Below are positions 1 through 10,904 of a stretch of 64,000 nt of DNA, piece after piece. The stretch covers positions 65,216,179 through 65,280,178 of the forward strand of contig NW_019211454.1 in NCBI RefSeq assembly GCF_002443255.2. Direction: 5' to 3'. This DNA comes from Varroa destructor (Eukaryota > Arthropoda > Arachnida > Mesostigmata > Varroidae). Under the pieces are notes generated by a model. That model was not told the origin of the DNA, did not search any database, and worked only from the letters and a program-made list of their open reading frames with translations. Each line of letters starts with the position of its first letter. Position 1 is the first letter of the stretch. The translations under genes and the position numbers were made by a program.

Positions 1-2958
1 ACAACAGACTCATTGCGCCCATGTGCGTTCTTCCCATATATGGCCAATAAAAGGATTTCGTAATAGTGTTGAACAGCATCTCACAGTTAAGTAAGCAGCA
101 ACAGTAGCAATGCTCTTTTCCTTTTTTTTTAGTATTTATGCAGTTGCTACAAAAAATAAGCTTTTTTCAAGATAAGGTGATGGTGGCTTCAAAGTGCGGA
201 GCAAGCGAACCAAGTTACCACTAATATTAATAATGATACCGTAGGTGCTAATAGTAGACTAATACGACTGACCATACGCCATATCGCTTCCGAGGAATGA
301 GCCGAGGGAATTAAAAAAAGAGATAAACCAGAACGGGCGGGCGAAGGAACAGAACGAACGACCTGCGCCACGGCAGCAGGCGTGCCGATTGTGATGGTAA
401 TGGCAAGAGGGTCGTCAGTCGATCGGCGCTGTTCCGATAAGGGCAACGTAAGTACCCAACACAAGTAACCGTTGATTCAGACTATAAAGGCGGCGCGCGC
501 ACGCATGGCGTGGCATTAGCAATCACGGCTGAAGGAAAGATCACTTATATTGTTGCTGGTCAGTTATGGTCCGAGGAATAACAAAATCAGCTGCGAATGA
601 GGGCTTAAACTCGTCCGTGGGCAAAAAGCTGCCGAATTCCGGTAACAGATTTAGGCAGGCTAATGCGCGCACGTAACGGCTTACAAAACGCTATTGGATT
701 CATGAAAAATCAACATCAGCCACTCAATTGAGTGCCCAAGTGCTGGAAAACTTATTTAAATAGCGCTCGAAATGGTGAAATAAACTGATTGACGAACTGT
801 GGGGTTCAGTACGACTGTCCCCCTCTGTAGGGTTTTTGTACATTTCAAGCGGGCGATACTAACTCCAACATCACAGATGGGGTGATAAGAGAATAGTATG
901 GTCATCAGGAATGGTCAACCAAACGCTCCATCACGGGTCGTGTAGTAAATTAGTAGAATTTGGAACATTGCAGAACAGCAGTCTACGTAGATATCGCTGA
1001 ATGAAGACAGTAGTTCACGAATCGCCCGAAGTAGGAAAACGCTGAAGATCAAGGCTATCATTTGCTAATATTTTCATTAAACAATATTCGGATAACGAGG
1101 CTGAGGTGGAGGCGCTATTAGAATTTTGATTAAATGCTACATTGAGCCAGCCTCTTGTGTGGGTGGCTACTTTTACACAGTGCCTATACCCGCAATAGTT
1201 GTATATAGCCATTGACCAAGCTGTATTTGTACCTTCGTGGGTGTAGCCTTTCTTAAAAAATATAAACAACGTTGTGGTGAGGCAAAATTACAGGTAAAAA
1301 TCGAACTGAATTTCTCATACCCAGGACAATTCCTTTTACGTTACGTAGTTAATACGTGACTGTACTGATTGCACATCGGCATTTACGCACACGCAGAGGC
1401 TTACGCTTAATATGCAAAATTCAAGCTGAAACACTTCGTACGTCGTATAACAGCTTGCGCGTACGCGTTCTGGCCAAATGATTTGATGCTTGGTGTGCCA
1501 CCGAGAGCACAAATTCAGAATACCACGAAAAACGTGGAACACTGCCCAGCGCATCCCTAGCACTTCGCCCAGTTTCGAATAAGGACGAACGACATCGAAA
1601 AACTACGGGCGCAAGGCGACCGCGTCAGTCAGAGGTCAGTTTCTGAACATTTGCTTCCCTAAAGAATCACTCCAGTCTGCTCGTTGGGCCATTGAGAACG
1701 AAATATGCTATTATCACTAGATCGATAACATTCTCTGTAATATTATTAATGTTATTATTTTTATTCATTTCTAAAACAGAGACGAAAACGAAGCGTTCCC
1801 GTCAACTCCGCAGTTGATTTCATTGGCAACAAAATGATTTGGCGGCATAGAGTTCGGTAGACAGTTAACATAGAAAAGCTGAGGATAAAGAGCGATTAGC
1901 AACAATTTAGTCGGATGGTCGGCAACTTCCAGTTCGACACATTGATGAGACAGCTATTGATGAAACGCAACCTATTCTGTCTCGGGCCAAGAGCAGCAGC
2001 GGCCCCATATCTATAAGTATTCTACGTATAGCAATGCTTACTATCTATTCTAAAGATCTGTTGTTGTTGTATTTTACACGTTGTTGCACGATGGTTTTGA
2101 CGCGATTAACGGATTGACTAAATGCAAATTAACGAATGAACGGAATCCGGGCGAACGAATTTTTCGTGCACAGTCACTTGTTTGATCGTCATTGGGTGAT
2201 TCTTAACTCATTCATCTGACAACCACCCGTTCCTGGTTGTAGCCCTTTATTGAGTCGCGCATCGACTGCGTGCCTTGGCGATAGGACTGAGCTGGCCCGT
2301 TTGCGCTGCCTGCAAGCATGGTTTTGGATAATGGCCAGTGAAGGCCACAAGAGAAAAAATGAACAGAAGGAGGACGTGAAAAAGGATGTTCAAGAGTAGC
2401 AGAAGGAGCAGAAGTAGAGTACACCACGTGAGTTGGTGGCCTTCACTTGCTCCGTAAATGCCAAGATGGGTCATAACCACCGAATAGAACACGAATACAC
2501 TCTGCTAGCAAAGACCAGAGCAACAACACATTGAAATAATACAGGATCAGTAATGGAAATTGTTAATTTTAGATGCTCGGTTTGTAACATTATTATGATT
2601 ATTGTTATCAATAGGCTCATTGCTAGGTATTTTATTGCTCTTTAGGAAAAAGTGAGATAGTTCCCTGAACTGCTTGAATTAGTGTACACCTCATACTGTT
2701 CTAGTCAAGTATTCGATAATCATAAAACAAAAACAATCACTGGATAACATTAATTTTCACACGGCTTTTCGGGTTATAAAAAAAAAAAGTCAAAGCAGGC
2801 TTTTGGCAAGGCGTTCGAATGAAAGCATGTATTTTTGTAGTTTATGTGTACGTGCTGTCTCAATGTAAGAAAAAATCAGCTTGTAATAACTAAAGATGTT
2901 CCACATTATGGTGACTTTCAGACAGCTGTGCTGGCTTGTTTTCCGTCGTCTCTCCTAG
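1..2958. other. 5' flank of mam, no gene recognised
   Basis: No reading frame here resembles a known protein; all open frames are short and lack repeated family motifs. The first 700 bases carry some CpG-rich patches (for example around 340-400 and 485-520), but I see no clear core promoter. Because a splice-acceptor-like sequence lies at 2957-2958, the mam transcript may begin in this flank with a non-coding exon that cannot be located by eye. Confidence 0.5.
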
Positions 2959-3080
2959 ACTCCAGAATGAAGGTTCGACCGAAATAGTGGAGACCCGTGT
3001 GGATCGCTAGGTGGCCAGGAATTGCCGTAAGAAACTGATCGAGCCGCTGTCAGCTGCAGACTCGGCGGCGTCGGCAAGGA
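2959..3080 (+). promoter_or_regulatory. mam: Probable mam 5' leader with a short upstream ORF
   Basis: A pyrimidine-rich tract ending in CCTAG (AG at 2957-2958) looks like a 3' splice site, so an upstream non-coding exon may join here. The leader contains an ATG at 2967-2969 that opens a six-codon upstream ORF (M-K-V-R-P-K, stop TAG at 2985-2987). An in-frame TGA at 3036-3038 precedes the main ATG at 3081, so the main frame cannot extend upstream within this exon. The acceptor call is an inference from sequence and a transcription start in this exon is also possible. Confidence 0.4.
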
Positions 3081-3203
3081 ATGGAATCGTGCCATGAGCC
3101 ACCGATGGACCCGTCTTCCTGTCTTCCTGGTGCACCGAAGAGGGCGACCATTGTTGCACGACTCAAACGCCGCTTCGATGGATTACGCAATCACCATACT
3201 CAT
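3081..3203 (+). CDS. mam: mam coding exon 1: start and first half of MamN helix
   Basis: Encodes residues 1-41. The ATG at 3081 has G at -3 and G at +4, an in-frame stop lies 43 bases upstream, and a second in-frame Met (M9) follows. The basic helix R27-L-K-R-R31 and R36-N-H-H39 is the part of mastermind that contacts CSL and the Notch ankyrin domain. The exon ends at CAT before GTACGC (donor, phase 0). Without splicing the frame continues into hydrophobic sequence that does not fit the family and stops at 3272. Confidence 0.85.
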
Positions 3204-6200
3204 GTACGCAAGCTATACTCAATCTGTATAGTCTTATTATTTTTAGATCTACGAATTTCAAACAGTACGTAGTTTGCTTGTCGGTTAGCTTACAGCATAC
3301 ACATTTCTTGATATTGTTTACTACTACGACGTATTTAAATGGTTGTTTAGCGTGACCTTTCACCGACCAAGCGGATTCTGCTTCGTTTGCTTCGTTTACT
3401 TGGATTCTAAGTAAATTAGCTGAGAGAGGCAAACGCTACTGACGCTGAAACGATCAGTATTGCCCTAGGGGAAAAACCAAGTTTACTGGACCTAAAGTAA
3501 CGGCCAACTTTGCTCAAGTGGGCGAAGCCGACGTCGCTCCGATGAAGACAGAATGTACTGATACGCGATTCAAACTCCGCTTCAACAAATATCGCACATA
3601 TCGTCAACGTTGTGTACACGTGTAAGCGTTCATTCTATCAGAAACTCTGTGGAGTTTCCCTGATGTAACGCTTCCAGATACGGTCAACGTTGCATCATCG
3701 CAAACGATGTGCTTCACAGAAACGAAGACCACGTATTAAATGCTGTTGCACAGCAGAGGGAGGTATAGCTGTGTCGAAAAGAAGGCGACATTATTAAACT
3801 AGACCGACATTACTTTACGAAAAACATTGGAAGATTACATTAGAGAGTGAAATAATGCCGTACGATTCAGATGCTGCTTCGACAGGTATACTATTTTTCA
3901 AGTACATGCAGTAAAACAATGGTGGATTACTGTTATGTTTCAAAGTCAAGGCACAAGTTATAATTCATTGCATACGAAACTGAATATGACGTTCCTTGAT
4001 TTTCTTCCTGAAATGGGGCGAAGTTCCGACAATATCTTAAAATAGGCCACTATTCATTGTTTTCCAAGAAGCAACGTACTTAGATGATGCTTTCTAGAGT
4101 TACAAAAGAAATGCACTTAGCCCAAGAACCTAGTTTGCTAAGGACAAGAGTAAAAACTCTACTTCTAGCCAAAAATATATCTTGGTTCTATAACATTGTT
4201 CAATACACATTGAAGTTATTATGATTATGTTATCTTTTGAAATTTAAATTCGCGCGCGTCGTGCTCAAATTCATACAGTTTGCATCCCACTTTATAAAAT
4301 AATAGATTACAAATATTATACTTGATTATTGGAGCTTGTACGGAGACATTCGGTCCGTCTTCTGTCACATTTTATAGCTTGTAGCTATTTAAATTGATTC
4401 TAGTGTAAATTTAACATTGAAACGGTTCGTATGACTCTATGTTCAAAAATCACAAACCAGAGTACCCTAGACGTTATCAACTTTGCTCTTCTTTTTTTAT
4501 ACGTCTTTTTCATCTCGACATATTGTAAATCTTCAACGGTATCGACATTTATAAAAAAGAAAAAAAAAAGCATGCGTACCCATGATATTTTGATTAATAT
4601 GCTAAACGTTTTCGGTATCATAAAAACGGCGTAACGCTTGTAAATAAGTGGAGTTACTTTTTTATTGTTTAAATTTTTCAATGAACACACGGTTGTAGAC
4701 TCACAATGTATTCGCCTTTTGTTGTGCATATTTATGCAGAGCAATGCGCATTACCAACAGAATGCCGAGTATCAGAACAACCAGACGCGTGAGCACACTC
4801 TGCAGTTACAGCAGCGTTACTGCGATCCGAAGGCGAAAAAATCGAAGAAAGACAAGGGACCGATGGCGACCGCCGGAGCTGGCGGGATTGCGGTCGTCGG
4901 TCATCCAGGGGCAGGTCCGGGCGGTCTTGGTGGACCTATAGGAGATGCGATGGCAGTCCAACAGAGAATGCTATCGCAAGGTGCAATGCCAGGATCCATG
5001 ATGGGCCCCCAGGGTTCGCATCAGCAACAGCAGCAGCAGCAGCAGCAGCAACAGCATTTACAGCACCTAAGCAATCCTCAGCAGCAACAACAACAAACAC
5101 AGCAGCAGCAGCAGCAACCACAGCAACAACAGCAACCAGATAGCAGTAATGGGCACAAAATGATGGTAAGTTCACATAACCACTTTAGTCAAACTTGAAA
5201 TTATTTTTAAAATTGAAAATTGCTTATATAGTGCTAGTCTTTTCCTTCGTTTAAAGTTTGAAGAACATGATAGATCGATTATGCGCATACGAATGCCATG
5301 AAGATCATTGTATTTCTCTGCCAGATAATAGTGTCCATAATATAATAGGTACACTGTAATTACTTGGTTTTATGTGTAGTGTACATAGTAAAGTTAGTAG
5401 CCCCATTGGTTGTCTATTGACCGTACAATTTTCATGACTCTTACCTTCGTTGTTATTGGATTATAATTTTTTCATTCCGCATAAAGAATGGCGATTTTCT
5501 AAAGCAAATTTTGGTTTATTTTTCCCTACAAGCCAAGTGCAAGGTGCCAATAAATGAGAGCTCGCTTTGTAGATACTGGATATATTCCTGGAAACCGCCT
5601 ATTCTTATTCTGAGGGTTTGTATTCTATTGAAACCATATAACGTACATTTCAGTACATGAGGATATCTACCGTCAAACAAATCGCATTTAATATGCAGCA
5701 TTTATTTATATATTTAATCAGAAGTAGTTTCTTAAATTCAAACATCACATTCTTATGCTAAATCTAGAAAGAATTCAAAAGGTCAACCTTTCGAATTTAC
5801 TGAAGGTCACTTCGACCTAATCTCGAACAAGCATTTTTGAAAAAAACTAAACAAATTGAAAAGAATTGAACATTCGATTTTTTGTCACCCAATAGAGCAA
5901 GAACGTCAGATAAACTTGTGCGATCTAGGTAAAACGCCGGGGGTGTACATATAATGTTAGCACATCAACGAAAAAAAAAAACAGGAAAAGGAAGCAATAA
6001 ACAAAAACGTATATCACTTATGTATCAATCTTACACATGCACATTGACAGGAACGAGACAAAGCAAAGGAATAATCTAAACGGAAGAATAATACCAATTT
6101 TTTGTATGAATGACATGCAATTTGAAAGCTTTAGTAGAGATTTTAGGGACAGGGCGTAGAGGTGGTCCGTTTTTTATGGAGAGAACTAACCATCTACATA

Positions 6201-9200
6201 AATGCTTTACGGCAATGGCAACTCGAATAATCTTAATTTTAACAAATATTGAGAGCTGCTGATGTGGAGGTCTTAGACCTTACATTGTTTAGTCCTAATT
6301 TAATCGGGCCTTACTTCAAATCTCTGGAAAAAATCAGGTTGACACGGGAGCTGAAGGTTGGAAACGAAGCAACGCTTTTCGATATTAAGCCTGAGAGAGA
6401 TGCTATTCATAACGGTTTTTTAACAGTATGGAACATTATATTTTGCGGATGTTCGAAAAGCGCTTACTCATGGATGGCAGTAAGAGTGGTCAAGTTAACT
6501 CTCTGTTCGCTATGCCCTAAAGTATTGGGTTATATAGTAACCGACAGCTATATGAAGCAGCGGAGGCCACTGTCGGCTCGCCAGTGCAGCAGCTTTCGAA
6601 AGAACGCGCAAAGTCCCGTCAAGCGGCGGCGGCGGCGGCAGCGGCGGCGGCGGTGGTGGTGGTGATGGGACTTCCGCGCAGTTGTTGTTATCGTTCTAGT
6701 CCCTGCTGCTGCTGCTGCTGAACCGTTCTTCATTCGCCTTTTACCCTCCTCGTTTGCTCATTGAGCGCTGCCTGTCATGGCTAACACATATAGGGTGCTT
6801 CGTCGGGATTGGCAGGCTTCATCTGATCTGTTGTAGTCCCGTTGTTCCGCTTGCCTAGCTAGCGTTACATGATCTTCACTTCGTGTGTTCATCTGGGGAG
6901 CTTCGTTGCCCTGTTTTCTTATCCCACTTCCTCCAGTTGATTTCTTGTGGCCCCACTGCTCCGGCCGCTCACTTCCCTTTAAGATATTTCTCCTGATCCA
7001 TCCGTTGGAATGTGCTGTCGCTGCTCTTCTGACTCGCATTCGCGTATATGTCCACCGCTGTGCTCGGCTCGACCAACGCAACGGTTGGGAATATAGACTG
7101 TTGCACCGTCGAGCAGTGAGCGGGCAGGCCGCTACTTTATCTGAATTGTCCGTTGTCGGCGGCAGCAGCAGCATCGCAACGGCATCAACCAGCCTTACCA
7201 CTGGCACAATCTGGGTTCGTGCCGCATTCCCGTCGTCGGAGTGGCGTTTGTCTATTAAGTCGTATTTAGACGGACAAACGAACTGACTGACTAGCGGAAA
7301 AAATAGGGGAAAGAAACTTCCTAGTCGAAAGAAGTGGCAAACATGATTCGGAAGGGGAGCTGTTTTTAAATTGCTTCATTATGCTGAAGCCATAACTCCA
7401 TGGCCACAATTTACGGGAGCCTGGTGTAGGAGTTTTTTTTCTATCAGACGATGGACGATGCAGAAAAAGATCTTTGCAGGGGACAGAAAGAAAAACCCTG
7501 TACTAGAACGGTTTGGATGTTGTTGCTCGTGTCTTCCGTTACATTCACTCGTTCATTCGCGGTGTTGTTCTCAGCACTGCATAAAGAAATTTGTGCATGT
7601 GATTCGACAGGTAGGGTATGAACGAGCAGGTAAACCTGAACATATGTAACCTACGCCTACGTAAGGCGCCTGCGCAGTAGTGAACATTAGAAGCCAGATA
7701 CAAAAAATGTTCTCGTGTGTCGTAGAACAGAATGGTTTATCTTTCACTTGCTAATTCGCTCGAGTTTTCATAATAAGCGCTTTTATAAAATTACTAAAGC
7801 GTGCCCATGTTACTTTAACGAAATGGTATTTAAATATTTAATCTCGTCAAGGCTGATAGGCAGCATGGTAATTTGTAGTCTGTTGCATTTATGGCATATA
7901 CGTCAAACATGATAAAGTTATAACGTATTTTTAATGATTGTTTTGCAATTTTGGCTTGTTTCTTTGTTACAGCATATGCAAGCAAAACTCAAAGCGGAAA
8001 TAGGATTAGGCTCGCCGATGGCGCATACGCCTCCACAACAACAAGGACGGCAGACACCACAAAGTGATCGACTAACGCCAGGATTGGACATAAAGTGTTC
8101 TCGCAGTAGTACTCCAGATGCACGGGGATGTGATAAGGGCGCGTTAGAAGACTTGCTTAAAGGTGCACCTCCCCGTATTAAACAGGAACATTCAGGAAGC
8201 AACATGGACGGTAGAGCGCCCTTCCCAGGAAGTAGCTTTGTCAAGCCAGAACCACAGAACTTCGGAGGGCAAATGGTAGCCCCGCAACAGCAGCAGGTGC
8301 AGGGTAATGATTTCCTGTCAGATTTTGCCGTCGATTCTCTTAATCCTGACGTGTTCCGAGATCTCATTCTCGAGGTAGCGGATGGAGCTGGCGGTGACTT
8401 CATGGCCGAATTTAACTTCGCCGACGTGAACTCCTCGACATTTGAAGCACCTGGGCCACCTGTTTCGAAGGGCCCTTCTGCCCCCCAACAGGCTCAGCAG
8501 CCTGCACAACAGCAAGGGCATCCATCTCAATCGAACCGCCCTGTGCCAAGCCCTCAATCGGTCCCTAGCCCAGCGGGGCAAAGTGGCCCCGCGAGCAATA
8601 GCAACACTGCCTTTGTACATAGTCCACGACCGCCACCTTCGCCACAGACGCAGTTTGGACCTCGTAGCACTGATTCTCCCAGTCAAAGTCAATCTGCCAC
8701 GACGGCTTCGTATCCAATGGCGTCGAGTCCTCGCGGTGCGACGCAGGCACAGCAAAACCAGATGAACCAGATACCGCGAAGTCCTGCCATGATGCCAATG
8801 GGCAGTCCTCGTCCTGTTCCTAGCCCCCTCCCACCTCATATGATGGCGTCCGCTGCTAGTCCACAGCAACCTCAGCAAAATCAACAGGGTCCACCTCCTT
8901 CACAACAAACTGCCAGTAATGCCCATGGGTCAACCATGGCAAATAATTCGCAGGCGAGAGCCAGTCCTGCCCAAGGATCTGGAACCGTAGGGTCAAATAT
9001 GCCACCCGGAAACTATTCCCATCAACAAGGACATCCTCAGGGACATGCTCATCAACAAGGCCCACCACCCGGAGCCAGACCGCCTATGTATCCTGGTCAC
9101 CCGGGCCAAGGACCCATAGGTGGACCCAATAACACCTCTCGAAATGGGCAAGCTACACCTCCAATCGGTTCAGGTGGACATTTCGCGCCTGGACAACAGA

Positions 9201-10868
9201 ACGGTCCAGCGTCGCAATCAGGAGGGCCTGCAGCTTCACTATCGCTCAAGCAGATGGCGGAGCAGCATAATAAACCCATGACGCCGCAGGGACCACCGCA
9301 AGGGCCCTATCAAGGCGGTCCATCGACTGGAGGAGGTCCGAATGGCGGTGTCAGGCTTCCAAACCAAGCGACCTACCCGCTGGCACAAACGGGTGGTCCT
9401 TACCCCAATCATAGCAATGCTATGGTTATCCGTCAACAGCAACAACAGCAATCTAGTAGTAACCCTATGTACGTGCAATCAGGCCACCATCAGCAACAAC
9501 AACAACCTCAACAACAGTCACCTATTCAGGTCAACATCACGGTGGTGGGAAGTGGAGTCGCACAGCAGCCAAACATGCCGCAGCAACAACAGCCTCAACA
9601 ACAGCAGCAGACAGGACATATGATGCAGCTACCTGGTGGAAGCAATGGTGTTAACCCTATGATAAACCCCAACCAGATGGTCCAACAGCAGCGGCCACCG
9701 CAACAACAACAAATAGGGTACGTAAGCGAAAAAGACTTTTGGTCATAATATGTGTGTCAGTGTTTAGAGAACAAGCCATTGAGGTATATTATCCGCGCTC
9801 AAATTGCCAACTTCGACAACATTGAAAGTATAGAAATATAGTGATCGGCAGCGTTTTGTTTTATCAAATCAGTTAACCAATTTCGTCGTCTTTCTAGCGA
9901 TACGTTTACGAAACACGGCCACTGTTATCGCTTCATTGAAAATCTCTCACTCAGTAGTCGTGCCACGACAGATATTAATTGATGGCGAAGCAAAAAAATG
10001 TCTTGCTTGAAGTAATTTTCTTAAGGCCTAAGTGACGCGCTACATTTGCCATGAGTACTCGTTACTTTAGCAGAGGTAGGAACGTACGAAATAAGGCAGG
10101 AAGTGGAACGGCAAGCACAAGAATCATCTGTAATCAGTCAGATTCTACCTTGAGGACCACAGTAATAGTGCGGACTATCACGATATCAGACTCGTGTTGT
10201 AGAAAAGAGTTTATAGTGGATGTACATTTAAATTAATTATCTTATACTTAAGAGCTGACTACTGAAGTTATCATTAATTGTTCAAATTTTTACTTGGCTA
10301 TTGAGTATATACATTTTAGAAGCCACTCGTAACGCTTAATTAGCCTTTAGAGATGCATTTAAACGGAAAAGACTATGATCATTAGCAGGAACTAGGTTAG
10401 AATATGGTATGAGTTGTTTTTCATCTCGTAGTTTAGTGACGGCTTACATATAATAACTAAAATCTTCCGTAATTTGTACTTAGGGCGAACTCACAATTGC
10501 ACCAGCGATTATCGGAACCCATGCGGCAAATGGGCCCTGTCGGTCCACATCAGGGTCCCATAAAACCCGGAATGGGACCGCAAATGTTTCAGGGTCAACT
10601 GGGGGTTCAAACGCAACAGAATCTCCCACAAGGCCGGGGGCTAATGGTTGGAACAAGCGGGCCAAGCGGGCAAAGCAATCAGGGAAGCATACAACCATCT
10701 CCAATGGGTCAAGGACCCCCTCCAATGTACAATCAGCAACAACAGCAACAGCAGCAGCAGGTCCATCAACAACAACAACAGCTGCAACGGTTACAACTAG
10801 CGCAACAAGTGGCCTTCCAGAACAGACAAATGCACCATCCTTCGCCTTCTTCGTCTCAGCAACAACAA

Positions 10869-10904
<36 letters not shown>

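Larger units (their letters stand above)
5166..7972 (+). other. mam: mam intron 2 with a GC-rich internal segment
   Basis: 2,807 bases, donor GTAAGT, acceptor TTTGTTACAG, phase 0. The first 1.1 kb is AT-rich and featureless. From about 6550 to 7300 the base composition becomes clearly GC- and CpG-richer, with CGG and CTG repeats, unlike the other introns. Open frames on both strands there (6249-6665, 6885-7286, and 6758-7207 on the reverse) show no family resemblance and are not called as genes. Confidence 0.75.

Noticed and set aside
6249..6665. 138-codon forward frame in mam intron 2
   Set aside because: It starts with a non-ATG codon, ends in a CGG/GGT repeat, has no family motif and lies inside a well-supported intron.
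6758..7207. 149-codon reverse frame in mam intron 2
   Set aside because: GC-rich DNA is poor in stop codons; the overlapping forward frame is equally open and neither has a recognisable domain.
8318..8884. 188-codon reverse frame
   Set aside because: Antisense shadow of mam exon 3, Arg/Leu/Trp-rich as expected from reading Ser/Pro/Gln codons backwards.
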